Assembly: GCA_028278245.1 (NCBI GenBank)
Contig: JANQEQ010000082.1
Span: 1-64,000, forward strand
Direction: 5' to 3'
Length of the DNA: 64,000 nt
Source: Phycisphaerales bacterium
GTDB taxonomy: Bacteria; Planctomycetota; Phycisphaerae; Phycisphaerales; SM1A02
This document shows positions 27,581 to 36,648 of the stretch, piece by piece. How positions within the stretch are numbered: the first letter of the stretch is position 1; every line of letters begins with the position of its first letter. The notes under the pieces were generated by a model that searched no databases, was not told the origin of the DNA, and worked only from the letters and a program-made list of their open reading frames with translations. A program made the translations under genes and the position numbers.

Positions 27581-28998
27581 GATCCCGAACCTCCCGGCGA
27601 TTCCTCTGATGATGGTGAGTCGGCTCCGCCAAACAACGGCCCGATCATGCGGTGAGTGTATGTTTTATCGAACGTATCATCATCGGTAATACGAACGTTG
27701 ATCTCCGCACGTCCGCTGGAAAACCGATGACGAGGTATTGTGACATGGAGTGTGGCACTGCCGGATTGATTGCTTTCCAATATCAACGGCAAATCGACAC
27801 TGCTGACCTTTGCATCCTCTACCACGGAGATGTCATAGGAACGGGATTCGGTTGTGCGGTTGCGAACAGAAATTAAAACAAGGTTCGTCACATTACCGTC
27901 ATCAGACAGGGTATAGGGATTGGCCCGGTTACGCAGGAACGACACATCAGCAGTACCGGTATTTACCAATACGACACCGAACAGTACCAGCACAACACAG
28001 AGTATCACCGGATAAATGACGACTCTTGGCCGCAGGAAACGGCGCTTGCCGGACTCCATCGCTTCCTGAGAACTGTAGCGGATCAATCCCAGCGGCTTGC
28101 TGAGTTTTCTCATAATTGAATTGCAGGCATCAATGCACTGGGCGCAACCAACGCATTCCATCTGCAGACCATTACGAATGTCAATCCCGGTAGGACAAGT
28201 CAAAACACAAAGCGAACAATCAACGCAATCACCAAGGTTTTCCTCTTTTCGTTTCTTCCCACGAGGTTCACCGCGTTTACTGTCATAACTGATAATTAAC
28301 GATTGTCGATCCAGCAGCACTGACTGGAAACGCCCATACGGACACATCAGTGTGCAGACCTGTTCGCGGAAGAGGCAGAAATCAAGCATCATCAAAATCG
28401 TAGTGATTGCCACAACGATGAAAGCAGTGGGATATTCGATCGGTGAACGTTGCATCCAGCCGAGGAGTGTCTCCGCTCCGACAAAGTACGCAAGGAATGT
28501 GTGCGCAAGAAACACGGAGATGATGAAGAACACCAGATATTTTGCCGCTTGTCGCAGGGGTGGTATCGAGGTCTTGGCACTGTGATAGCTGCGTCCAGCA
28601 AACAAGCGTTCAATCGGCCGGTATACCAATTCCATGTATACAGTTTGAGGACAACCCCAACCACACCAGACCCGACCCAGCAGAGCGGTGATCAGAAATA
28701 TGCTGATGAAGATCGACAGTATCAGCAGAGCAAGAAGGAGCGTATCTGTCGGAAGAAAGGTTGCACCGAAAAACGTAAACTCACGGTTTGGAATGTCCAG
28801 AAGGATCGGCGGCTTACCGTTGATCTTCAGATAAGGCAAGGCCACAAATACGATTATGAGCAGGTAGCCAATAATTCTGCGCCAGATGAGGAATTTGCCC
28901 GGGGAGAGACGGGGGCGCAACCAGCGCCGTGAACCGTCTTTGTTCAACGTGGATAAAACTCGTTCTTCAACTTCAGGAATATCGTATACAGATGACAT
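27577..28998 (-). CDS. ccoG: cbb3 oxidase accessory ferredoxin-like protein CcoG
   Basis: Predicted 473-residue membrane protein with Fe-S clusters, reported to take part in copper reduction during cbb3 assembly. Five membrane helices are visible, with RVWCGWGCPQTVYMELV after the second and EQVCTLMCPYGRFQ before the cluster domain. Two 4Fe-4S motifs follow: CVDCSLCVLTCP and CVGCAQCIDACN. A C-terminal Ig-like domain follows. I chose the ATG at 28998 (MSSVYDIPEVEE), which has AGG at good spacing; the longer frame starts with TTG. The gap to ccoP is 94 bases, the largest break inside the cluster. Confidence 0.94.
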   Translation of the reverse strand: MSSVYDIPEVEERVLSTLNKDGSRRWLRPRLSPGKFLIWRRIIGYLLIIVFVALPYLKINGKPPILLDIPNREFTFFGATFLPTDTLLLALLILSIFISIFLITALLGRVWCGWGCPQTVYMELVYRPIERLFAGRSYHSAKTSIPPLRQAAKYLVFFIISVFLAHTFLAYFVGAETLLGWMQRSPIEYPTAFIVVAITTILMMLDFCLFREQVCTLMCPYGRFQSVLLDRQSLIISYDSKRGEPRGKKRKEENLGDCVDCSLCVLTCPTGIDIRNGLQMECVGCAQCIDACNSIMRKLSKPLGLIRYSSQEAMESGKRRFLRPRVVIYPVILCVVLVLFGVVLVNTGTADVSFLRNRANPYTLSDDGNVTNLVLISVRNRTTESRSYDISVVEDAKVSSVDLPLILESNQSGSATLHVTIPRHRFSSGRAEINVRITDDDTFDKTYTHRMIGPLFGGADSPSSEESPGGSGS

Positions 28999-29092
28999 AA
29001 AAGAAACCTGAATAGTGTGGGCAGTATCCAAACACTAGGTCTCTGGAGATGAATGTGTCAAGGTGTTACAAAATCGTACAGGGGTGATACTG

Positions 29093-29692
29093 CTAACCTT
29101 CATCAGCAGGCGGATTCGGATCAGGCCAATCGCTGACCTCCTCACCCTGAGGTTCCTTCCCGGGGACAGGATTGTTTTTTAATTGCCCGACATAGGCTGA
29201 GATGAGAACGATCTGAGTCTCATTTAACTCTTTGTTCCAACTGGGCATTCCTTTATCGACAAGACCATCGGTAATGATCTGGGCAATATCCGTGAGCGAT
29301 TTGACATTGATCCAGTAATTGTCTGTCAGATTTGGCCCAATATCGCCGGACGCATCGGCGCGGTGACATTGAGCGCATTTCCCCTTGAACAGGCTTTGCA
29401 TTGCCTTCATCGCCGCTTCATTGGACATCAGTTCGTTAATCGTTGCTTCATCGGCATGCAACTCTCCGAACAGTTCCGGCAGCAGTTCATTGAACGCCAC
29501 CACTTCAGCATCATACTGATCCCAGATAGTTCGACCTTCTGCGTAGTGATATCGAATTACATACGGGATGCAAAAGAGGATGGTGAGAATAAAAAGCCAG
29601 TTCCACCAACCGGGTACGGGATTATCGTATTCCTCGATCCCATCGTATACGTGATCTAGGACTTTATCTGTTTCGATTTCTTGCTTAGCCAT
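29093..29692 (-). CDS. ccoP: cbb3 oxidase subunit III CcoP (single heme c)
   Basis: Predicted 199-residue membrane-anchored cytochrome c that feeds electrons to CcoO/CcoN. The N-terminal anchor carries the typical YDNPVPGWWNWLF motif. There is one heme site, CAQCH; proteobacterial CcoP has two. The likely axial Met is in GMPSW. The ATG at 29692 has GAGGA upstream and overlaps the CcoQ-like gene by 8 bases. The single-heme form occurs in other non-proteobacterial cbb3 oxidases. Confidence 0.92.
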   Translation of the reverse strand: MAKQEIETDKVLDHVYDGIEEYDNPVPGWWNWLFILTILFCIPYVIRYHYAEGRTIWDQYDAEVVAFNELLPELFGELHADEATINELMSNEAAMKAMQSLFKGKCAQCHRADASGDIGPNLTDNYWINVKSLTDIAQIITDGLVDKGMPSWNKELNETQIVLISAYVGQLKNNPVPGKEPQGEEVSDWPDPNPPADEG

Positions 29693-29918
29693 CAATGTAA
29701 TCCTCATCGTGTACAGGACTGGATACAGCAGGTCGCGGACGTGGCTCCACGACCTGTTGATCATCGAGGGGAATCCTCGCAGCCTTTTGATAGCTGGAGG
29801 ATCGGGTGAGCAATAAACGAAGAACCACCAGCAACCAGATCGTCAGAAAAATGGCCAATCCGATCACTTTGAAAGTGAGCGTGATGTCTGCCAGAATGTG
29901 ATAGCCGGTGAATATCAT
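29685..29918 (-). CDS. ccoQ: CcoQ-like small cbb3 subunit
   Basis: Predicted 77-residue protein with one membrane helix (VIGLAIFLTIWLLVVLRLLL) and a charged tail with QKAARIPLDD. Position between the CcoN-CcoO gene and ccoP, size and topology identify it as the CcoQ-type subunit; sequence alone would be weak. It overlaps ccoP by 8 bases and starts 15 bases after the fusion gene. Confidence 0.75.
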   Translation of the reverse strand: MIFTGYHILADITLTFKVIGLAIFLTIWLLVVLRLLLTRSSSYQKAARIPLDDQQVVEPRPRPAVSSPVHDEDYIDG

Positions 29919-29933
29919 CTTTATTCCAGTTGA

Positions 29934-32900
29934 TCAGTCAGTTGCAGCAACGGTTTCAGTCGCCTCTTCTTCAGGAACTTCATTTCCGATATCAGTGCCA
30001 AGCCGCAGAAGATAGGCAACCATAGCGATCACTTCCTTATCCTCAAGGTCGCTATCGGCGTACGTTGCATCTTCACCCACAAGCCTCTGGAATAATTCCG
30101 CTGCCTGCTGACGTGCCAGTTCCTCAGCCTGTTCAATCTCAGCATCGGTGTAGGGCACACCCAACGTTGCCATTGCTTTGACTTTGCCCGGTATGGCGCT
30201 GAAGTCCAGTTCGTTTTCGAGCATCCACGGATAATTCGGCATGATCGAACCGGGACTTGTGTCCAACGGTCGGTTCATGTGACGCACATGCCATGCCACG
30301 GAAGTATTGGTTCTGCCGATGCGGTGAAGATCCGGGCCAATCCGGCGTGAGCCCCACTGGAATGGGCGGTCGTAGACGAACTCACCCGGCTTGGAATATT
30401 CGCCGTACCGCTCTGTTTCGTGACGCATCGGTCGAATCATTTGTGAGTGGCAGTTGAAACATCCCTCAGCAAGGTAGATGTCGCGGCCAGCAAGTTCGAG
30501 CGGTGTGTACGGCTTGACGGCAGCAATCGTCGGCACATTGGTTTTGATCAGGAAGGTGGGGATGATCTCAAACAGAGATGCCACGACGATTGCGATTGTG
30601 ACCCAGATCGTGAACTTCAGAGGCAGGCCTTCCCAGCCCCGGTGCCAACGCAGCTGGGCCAGAACATCGAATTTCTGAGCCATTGCCCCAGCATGGGGAT
30701 TGCGAGGTTCTGCCGGTGCCGGTGGGGTGTAAGTCTTGACCAGTGCGGGTGCCTGCTGTTCCTGCAAATCGTAGGTCTTCGGCCTGCCCACCCATGTCAT
30801 GACGAGATTGAAGAAGCAGAGCAATCCACCAAGGAAGTAGAGTACTCCACCACCGACGCGGATCCAGTAAAACCATTCCAATCGAGTAAGCGTCTCCACG
30901 AAGTCACCGTATAACAGCATGCCCATATGATCGAACGCACGCCACATCAGGCCTTGTGTCAAGCCGGCAGCATAGATTGGGATGATGTACAGAAGCATAC
31001 CAATCGTTCCGATCCAGAAATGCGCCGCCATCATCTTCTTGCTGAAGAGGTTGGTCTGGAACAGTCTGGGCATCAACCAGTAAGCCATGCCGAAGCTCAT
31101 AAATCCGACCCAACCCAACGTCCCGGCATGGACGTGTGCAATCGTCCAGTCAGTGTAGTGGGACAGGGCGTTAACGGATTTGATTGAGAGCATCGGTCCT
31201 TCGAACGTACTCATCCCGTAGAAGGTGATACCCAACACGTAGAATTTAAGAATTGGATCTTCCGCAACTTTGTTCCAAGCACCACGCAGGGTCAGCAAGC
31301 CATTGAGCATACCGCCCCAGGAGGGCATCCAGAGCATCAACGAGAAAAGCATACCCAACGTTGAAAGCCAGGCTGGAATTGCCGTAAAGTGAAGGTGGTG
31401 CGGGCCCGCCCAGATGTAGATAAATACCAGAGACCAGAAGTGCAAAATTGAGAGTCGGTAACTGAACACCGGTCGATTCGCCGCCTTGGGAAGGAAGTAA
31501 TACATCAAGCCCAGGAACGGGGTGGTGAGGAAAAAGGCGACGGCGTTATGCCCATACCACCATTGCATGAAAGCATCCTGTGCACCCGCGTAAATCGGAT
31601 AGCTCTTCAGCCAGGTAACAGGAATTGAGAGATTGTTGAAGATGTAGAGAACGGCAATGGCGATGATGGTCGCAATATAGAACCACAATGCAACGTACAG
31701 GTGTCTTTCGCGGCGTTTGGCAATCGTGCCGAAGAAGTTGATCGCAAAGACGACCCAGACAAGCACCACTGCGACATCAATCGGCCACTCAAGCTCAGCG
31801 TACTCCTTAGCCTGCGTGTATCCCAGCGGATACGTAATGGCAGCTGCGACGATGATCAACTGCCAGCCCCAGAAATGGATGTTGCTGAGCAGGTCGCTGA
31901 ACATTCGAGCCTTCAGTAACCGTTGTGATGAATAGTAAACCGCAGCAAAGATAGCATTGCCGGCAAAAGCAAAGATCGCAGCGTTCGTGTGCAGGTGTCT
32001 CAGTCGCCCAAAGGTCAGGAAGGGAAGATCCAAATCGAGGTTCGGTACGACCAGAAGAAGTGCAGCGATCACACCCACCAAAAGGCCAACCAATCCCCAG
32101 ACGACCGTAGCGAGGAGAAACTTGCGCGAGATCTTGTCATCGTAAACAAAGGTCTCCAGATTGCCCGAGCCGACATTTGCTGATGTGTCTGTTGTCTCTG
32201 TCATCTGTGTATGTTCCTTGGCTGCTAAGGAATGTTCACTCTGATCCTCTTGAATATGCGGAATTTCGGAATCCTGTGGCAAATGGGGTGTACCGGCAGT
32301 TTCAGCGTCTATACCTGCGCTTATCTCTGCAGCACCCTGGAAGTCATAAAAATCTGTTACAGCAGGAGATTCCTCGAAATTATCTGCTGGGGGAGGCGAT
32401 TCACATTGCCACTCCAGGCTCTTGCCATCCCAGACATTACTGGTAGCTACTCGTCCTTGCTTGTGAGCGAGAAGTAAGTTGCCAATAGCGGCGATAATTC
32501 CAAGTATCAGGATAAATGAGCCGCCACATGATAAAAGGTGAAGGTTTTTATAGAGTGCAAGTTCCGCCCCCGCCAATACCTCATAATCCCAGAATCGAGC
32601 CGGCATACCCAGACAACCAAGGATAAATCGCGGGAAAAAGGCCAGGTTAAAACCAACAATAGTTGCGAGTAGGCCCAGTCGCCCAACTGAATCGTTGTAC
32701 ATCCAGCCGGTGATCTTCGGCCACCAGTGATACATACCCCCTATCAGAGCAACTAATACCCCTCCTACAAAAATATAATGAAATTGCGCAACCGCAAAAT
32801 GTGTGTTGTGGAGATAAACGCCGGTTGCCGGGGTTGCCAGGAATAAACCTGCTAAACAACCGATCGTGATATGAATAATGAACGCCAATGCACACAACAT

Positions 32901-33944
32901 CGGGGTGTTGAACGTGATCGAGCTTTTATTCAGTGTGGCCAGCCAGTTAAAAATAATCACGATGATCGGGATGTACATCGTAAAAGCGAGGGCAGACAGG
33001 GCCGCATTGATTTCCGGAGTCTGGCCCGCAGTAAACATGCTGCTACCCCACGCCAGAAGACTGCAGACAGCCGTTATCATCATGCTGATGACGATGGCGC
33101 GATAGCCGAAGATGTGCTTGCGGCCGTGGACGGAAATAATCTCACTCACGACGCCCATGGCCGGTACAATCAGGACATAGAGCATCGCATACAGCGCAAA
33201 TTTCAGCAGGTGGCTGAACAATAAAGGATCACCTGTGACTGCTGAAACTGATTCGGTTCCCGCTGCCACAGCTGCTCGTTCTTTGAGCAGAAGAACAAAT
33301 GCCACAGCAAGCACTGGAGCAGTGATGAAATGGATCCATGCGGTGCCATAAATTGACCAGACAAAAAGAGGCATGCGTGACCACTGCATGTCCGGCAAGC
33401 GAATCCGGTGTATCGTCACCAGGAAATTGAATGTATTAAGAAAAGTCCCCGCAGTGATTGCCAGGACACCGTAAATCATTGCATTTGCGCCGAGGTGTCC
33501 CGCCGACAGAGCATAGGGGATGGAGAAGGTCCATCCCGTATCGATAGCACCGGCATTAACTGAGATGGTCATCATCACCACCCCCAGCAGCCATAGATGA
33601 AAACTCAAGCGATTCAGTGCCGGATAAGCGAGGCGTTGCGCCCCCAGCATGATTGGGAGAAAGAAGCTCCCCAGCGCTGCTGGAATCGAGGGGATGATGA
33701 CGAGGAAAACCGAAATGATCCCGTGCAATGTGAATGCACTTCCATATTTTTCGATCCCCAATGATCCCTCGCCCGGTGAGGAAAGCTCCAATTGCATTGC
33801 CAGTGCAATTAACCCGCCTGCGATCAGAGTCACGACAATGCCGATGAAATACATCACGCCGATGCGCTTATGATCGCGCGTAAGGAGCCAGGACATAATT
33901 CCTTTTTCCCGGGAGAGATAATTTTCGCCGTTCTCTGTCGTCAT
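29934..33944 (-). CDS. Fusion of a degenerate aa3-type COX1 with CcoN and CcoO
   Basis: One uninterrupted 1336-residue frame in three parts. Residues 1-500 are an aa3-type COX1 homologue with about twelve helices. Heme a ligands are kept (His74 in FTLHG; His389 in QFHY). The CuB site is gone: GHPEVY reads LYAMLY (251-256) and HH reads Ser301-Ser302 in WGSSMF. The heme a3 histidine is Gln387. Around these sites the alignment to ordinary COX1 needs no gaps. Residues 515-580 are an acidic linker. Residues 590-1055 are CcoN with all ligands: His652, His799, His849-His850, His937, His939, and the helix VII Tyr843. Residues 1090-1336 are CcoO with heme c site CFNCH (1162-1166). An internal ATG at codon 581 (32204) has AAGGA ten bases upstream, so separate CcoN-CcoO may also be made. 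CcoN-CcoO fusions are known; this N-terminal addition is not one I recognise. It probably forms the cbb3 oxidase core with an added low-spin heme relay. Confidence 0.93.
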   Translation of the reverse strand: MTTENGENYLSREKGIMSWLLTRDHKRIGVMYFIGIVVTLIAGGLIALAMQLELSSPGEGSLGIEKYGSAFTLHGIISVFLVIIPSIPAALGSFFLPIMLGAQRLAYPALNRLSFHLWLLGVVMMTISVNAGAIDTGWTFSIPYALSAGHLGANAMIYGVLAITAGTFLNTFNFLVTIHRIRLPDMQWSRMPLFVWSIYGTAWIHFITAPVLAVAFVLLLKERAAVAAGTESVSAVTGDPLLFSHLLKFALYAMLYVLIVPAMGVVSEIISVHGRKHIFGYRAIVISMMITAVCSLLAWGSSMFTAGQTPEINAALSALAFTMYIPIIVIIFNWLATLNKSSITFNTPMLCALAFIIHITIGCLAGLFLATPATGVYLHNTHFAVAQFHYIFVGGVLVALIGGMYHWWPKITGWMYNDSVGRLGLLATIVGFNLAFFPRFILGCLGMPARFWDYEVLAGAELALYKNLHLLSCGGSFILILGIIAAIGNLLLAHKQGRVATSNVWDGKSLEWQCESPPPADNFEESPAVTDFYDFQGAAEISAGIDAETAGTPHLPQDSEIPHIQEDQSEHSLAAKEHTQMTETTDTSANVGSGNLETFVYDDKISRKFLLATVVWGLVGLLVGVIAALLLVVPNLDLDLPFLTFGRLRHLHTNAAIFAFAGNAIFAAVYYSSQRLLKARMFSDLLSNIHFWGWQLIIVAAAITYPLGYTQAKEYAELEWPIDVAVVLVWVVFAINFFGTIAKRRERHLYVALWFYIATIIAIAVLYIFNNLSIPVTWLKSYPIYAGAQDAFMQWWYGHNAVAFFLTTPFLGLMYYFLPKAANRPVFSYRLSILHFWSLVFIYIWAGPHHLHFTAIPAWLSTLGMLFSLMLWMPSWGGMLNGLLTLRGAWNKVAEDPILKFYVLGITFYGMSTFEGPMLSIKSVNALSHYTDWTIAHVHAGTLGWVGFMSFGMAYWLMPRLFQTNLFSKKMMAAHFWIGTIGMLLYIIPIYAAGLTQGLMWRAFDHMGMLLYGDFVETLTRLEWFYWIRVGGGVLYFLGGLLCFFNLVMTWVGRPKTYDLQEQQAPALVKTYTPPAPAEPRNPHAGAMAQKFDVLAQLRWHRGWEGLPLKFTIWVTIAIVVASLFEIIPTFLIKTNVPTIAAVKPYTPLELAGRDIYLAEGCFNCHSQMIRPMRHETERYGEYSKPGEFVYDRPFQWGSRRIGPDLHRIGRTNTSVAWHVRHMNRPLDTSPGSIMPNYPWMLENELDFSAIPGKVKAMATLGVPYTDAEIEQAEELARQQAAELFQRLVGEDATYADSDLEDKEVIAMVAYLLRLGTDIGNEVPEEEATETVAATD

Positions 33945-33953
33945 GGGTGGTAC

Positions 33954-34988
33954 TTACTCTTGCGTTTGGGCGATTTCCTCAAGCGGATTCCCCTCTTCAT
34001 CTACCACCTCATCAAGGCGACGGATGAAATCAATCAATGCAACAATTTCACGATCACGTAGCTGCCCGGTGAAGTTCGTCATTTCCTGGTCTTTGTAACC
34101 TTTCACCACTTCCACCTGGGGTGAAAGAAGTGAACGACGAATGTATTCCTCATCCACAATGATTTCACCGCCACCTTCCAATGGGCGTGCTTTCCCCCAT
34201 AGTGAAAACGTTTCGCGGAATGATGGACCAATCTTTGACGATCCATCTAGCGAGTGGCATTCCAGACAGTTGCCGGTGAACAGGCGTAATCCCGCCTTGT
34301 ACAATTCGTCATTCGTATAAGCATCCAGCCAGTATGCGACGCTGTCGAGTGCCTCGACGAATGCCTCACCTTCATACGCAGTGACAATCGCATTCATGCC
34401 AATGCAGTTTTCTCCACTGTATTCAACATTGTTTAGTTGGTACTGACCCGGAGAAGCCTCAAACCACAATGATGTCTCGCGAGCTGGCAGGACATCCTGT
34501 TTGATGCGGAAAGCCGGTAGTGAAAGTGAATACGTCATGTCGCGCGAGGTCAGCGTCAAACGTACCGGCTGATTGGCAGGAATATATAGCTGGCCGTCAT
34601 CCTGGATTTTCCCGTTGCGATGTTCGAAAATCCACGATGAATCTTGCGCCGTGACATAAACGTCGTATGCGTGTTGTGGTGAAGTGACCAGCTTGGCATA
34701 TCCCTTCAATCCTGTTGCACACAGTATGACCATCAGGATAACCAGTACACCGGTTACGATGGTTTGCAGAAGCCAACTGCTCTTTGCCGACTTGATCGGT
34801 GTTACTCCCGCCCGCCTGTCGCTCCTAATCACCAGCGCAACGAGTATTCCGACAATGACTAAAAGTATAAGAATGGAAATGATCAATGTAAGGCGGAATG
34901 AATCATCAACAATCTGCATTGCCGGTGCACTGGAATTCATCGGTGTTGCGGAGAGAAAAACAGATTGGATCGTGTTTGAAAGAATCAT
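33954..34988 (-). CDS. COX2-like cytochrome c subunit lacking the CuA site
   Basis: Predicted 344-residue membrane protein related to caa3-type COX2. Two N-terminal helices (about 34-55 and 75-93) precede a cupredoxin domain (105-205) and a cytochrome c domain (225-330) with CLECH at 241-245. The cupredoxin framework is clear (PAFRIKQDVLPARETSLWFEA), but the CuA ligands are replaced: the first His is Tyr153, the two Cys are Asn187 and Ser191, and the second His is Cys195. Glu189 and Met198 remain. Without CuA it cannot work as normal COX2. The start overlaps the upstream gene by four bases (ATGA). It is encoded directly before the degenerate COX1, so the two probably pair. Confidence 0.9.
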   Translation of the reverse strand: MILSNTIQSVFLSATPMNSSAPAMQIVDDSFRLTLIISILILLVIVGILVALVIRSDRRAGVTPIKSAKSSWLLQTIVTGVLVILMVILCATGLKGYAKLVTSPQHAYDVYVTAQDSSWIFEHRNGKIQDDGQLYIPANQPVRLTLTSRDMTYSLSLPAFRIKQDVLPARETSLWFEASPGQYQLNNVEYSGENCIGMNAIVTAYEGEAFVEALDSVAYWLDAYTNDELYKAGLRLFTGNCLECHSLDGSSKIGPSFRETFSLWGKARPLEGGGEIIVDEEYIRRSLLSPQVEVVKGYKDQEMTNFTGQLRDREIVALIDFIRRLDEVVDEEGNPLEEIAQTQE

Positions 34989-35320
34989 CGTTCCCCTGCC
35001 CCTTCCCTGGCTTCACGGATAACCGCTTCGATAGCCAGATCAACTGGAATAGCCAGTGAACGCTCACCTTCAACACGGACCTCCCAATGCGGTGGAGCTT
35101 CCAGTCGTAAGGTTTGTCCTGTTCTCAGCGTCTGCAACGCAGGTGAATACATCGTTTCCTGACGAGATTGATGAATCTCCTCGCGCTCCTGACGGAAGAT
35201 TGCCGTTGCGAACATGGCTGCTGATGCAATCACAATCGCGCTGATAATAATCAACGTTAAACCAACACCTTTATGTGCTCTGGGAGGTTTCTTCGGGATT
35301 GGTTTCAGCTCTTCTGTCAT
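34985..35320 (-). CDS. Small membrane protein between actF and COX2-like gene
   Basis: Predicted 111-residue protein that I do not recognise firmly. One membrane helix (GLTLIIISAIVIASAAMFATAIF) follows a Pro/Lys-rich N-terminus. The outside part ends with IPVDLAIEAVIREARE, which recalls a conserved tail pattern in small proteins of caa3 and complex III loci. It overlaps the COX2-like gene by four bases and follows actF by 35, so it is surely co-transcribed. A structural subunit at the complex III/oxidase interface is a guess. Confidence 0.7.
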   Translation of the reverse strand: MTEELKPIPKKPPRAHKGVGLTLIIISAIVIASAAMFATAIFRQEREEIHQSRQETMYSPALQTLRTGQTLRLEAPPHWEVRVEGERSLAIPVDLAIEAVIREAREGAGER

Positions 35321-35355
35321 AGTTGTGTACTGATAGGATTATGCTCTTGGAGACA

Positions 35356-36648
35356 CTAAATATTCTCAAACGAAAGTGATTCAGATAGACGTGGATCCTG
35401 CATCGGCATCAGGGCACACTTGCGCAGACGAAGCGCGGTGATGGCTATGAATACTCCCAGCATTCCCACCAAACAGGTCAGATCCAACAAGTGTGGTGCG
35501 AATCCGAGGCTCCCGCTATCTGCCGTCAACTGTTCCAGTTCCTGGTACGTCTGCGCATTTGCCAGAGCATCTGCAGGTACGTGCGGCATGACAAGCCAAT
35601 ACACGTCCACAAAATGCATGAGCAGCATCCAGAGTGCAATCAGTGTCAAGATGAGTTTCGCACGCTTGGTGTGTTTGGTGATCAGCAGCAGGAATGGAAG
35701 GACGAAATGCCCTGCCAAGAGCACAATGCTGACTGTCTTCCACGCCCCGAGTTGTCGAGCAATGTACCAGCCGGTCTCTTCGGGTATGTTGGCGTACCAG
35801 ATCAGCATGTACTGACTGAAAGCGATATACGCCCAGAAAACAACACCGAAAGCAAATAAGAGTTTGCCCGCATCCTGATAATGTTCGAATGAAATCTCGT
35901 TTGTGAGTTTACCGAAACGCTGCGTGAAATACATCATCACACAGAGCAATGCGAAGAAACCACAACAGCTTCCGGCAAAGAAATACACACCGAACATCGT
36001 GCTGAACCAGTGGGCCTCAAGTGACATGATCCAGTCGATCGAAGCGAAGGTCTGCGTCAGTGCATACAGGATCACGGCAATCGGCGCCCAGCGCTGCAGA
36101 CGATGCGTGAATTGAACATCACCCGTTTCATCCTGCTTCACTGAATTCCTGTAGAAGTAATAACCAGCCAATCCCCAGATAAGGAAATAAACGACCGCGC
36201 GAATCGACCAGAATTCTGGATTGAGGAACGGTGATTTTGCCTTCAGTACCGGATCATGACGCAGATGCGTGGGATCAGCCCAGTCATACAGAATCGCACC
36301 GTTACCGGTCATCATGATGTAAACAACCGGCACAAAGAGAATCCACAACCAGGTCAGGTTTGCCGCCACGGCTTCTGCCAGACGCCTGATCACGACGCTC
36401 CACCCCGCGCGTGTCAGGTGCTGAATAAGCACAAAGAACAACGCGCCAAGTGACAAAGTCAGTACGAAAATGAACGATGTCAGGTACGAACGGAAAAGCT
36501 GCTCCCATCCGTTCTCGCCACCTCGAACCAGTGGAAATATGACACTGACTGCGAGTCCCAGCAAACCGATAATCAAAGCAGGCACAGCGATCTTTGTCGC
36601 AAGACCACCCAACCGAAGTTGATCGTTATTTGCCTGGTTCAAGTTCAC
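35356..36648 (-). CDS. actF: Alternative complex III subunit ActF
   Basis: Predicted 430-residue membrane protein with about ten helices, the shorter NrfD-like quinone-side subunit of alternative complex III. Family landmarks include LSLGALFFVLIQHLTRAGWSVVIRR and YFFRNSV-like loops, then TFASIDWIMSLEAHWFSTMFGVY and FLLLITKHTKRA. It starts with GTG overlapping the actE stop (GTGA). The long N-terminal extension and hydrophilic C-terminus are normal. Confidence 0.92.
   Translation of the reverse strand: MNLNQANNDQLRLGGLATKIAVPALIIGLLGLAVSVIFPLVRGGENGWEQLFRSYLTSFIFVLTLSLGALFFVLIQHLTRAGWSVVIRRLAEAVAANLTWLWILFVPVVYIMMTGNGAILYDWADPTHLRHDPVLKAKSPFLNPEFWSIRAVVYFLIWGLAGYYFYRNSVKQDETGDVQFTHRLQRWAPIAVILYALTQTFASIDWIMSLEAHWFSTMFGVYFFAGSCCGFFALLCVMMYFTQRFGKLTNEISFEHYQDAGKLLFAFGVVFWAYIAFSQYMLIWYANIPEETGWYIARQLGAWKTVSIVLLAGHFVLPFLLLITKHTKRAKLILTLIALWMLLMHFVDVYWLVMPHVPADALANAQTYQELEQLTADSGSLGFAPHLLDLTCLVGMLGVFIAITALRLRKCALMPMQDPRLSESLSFENI

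Noticed and set aside
30900-31450. Loss of the cross-linked Tyr in CcoN because HHLH is followed by Phe
   Set aside because: The Tyr used by cbb3 oxidases lies six residues before the His pair in helix VII; Tyr843 is present there.
29934-33944. The N-terminal COX1-like part as a nitric oxide reductase
   Set aside because: NOR-type enzymes keep histidines for the non-heme iron and usually a Glu; here all the site histidines and the high-spin heme ligand are replaced.
33954-34988. COX2-like protein as an ordinary quinol oxidase subunit
   Set aside because: Quinol-oxidase COX2 lacks CuA but also lacks a cytochrome c domain; this protein keeps one and sits next to complex III.
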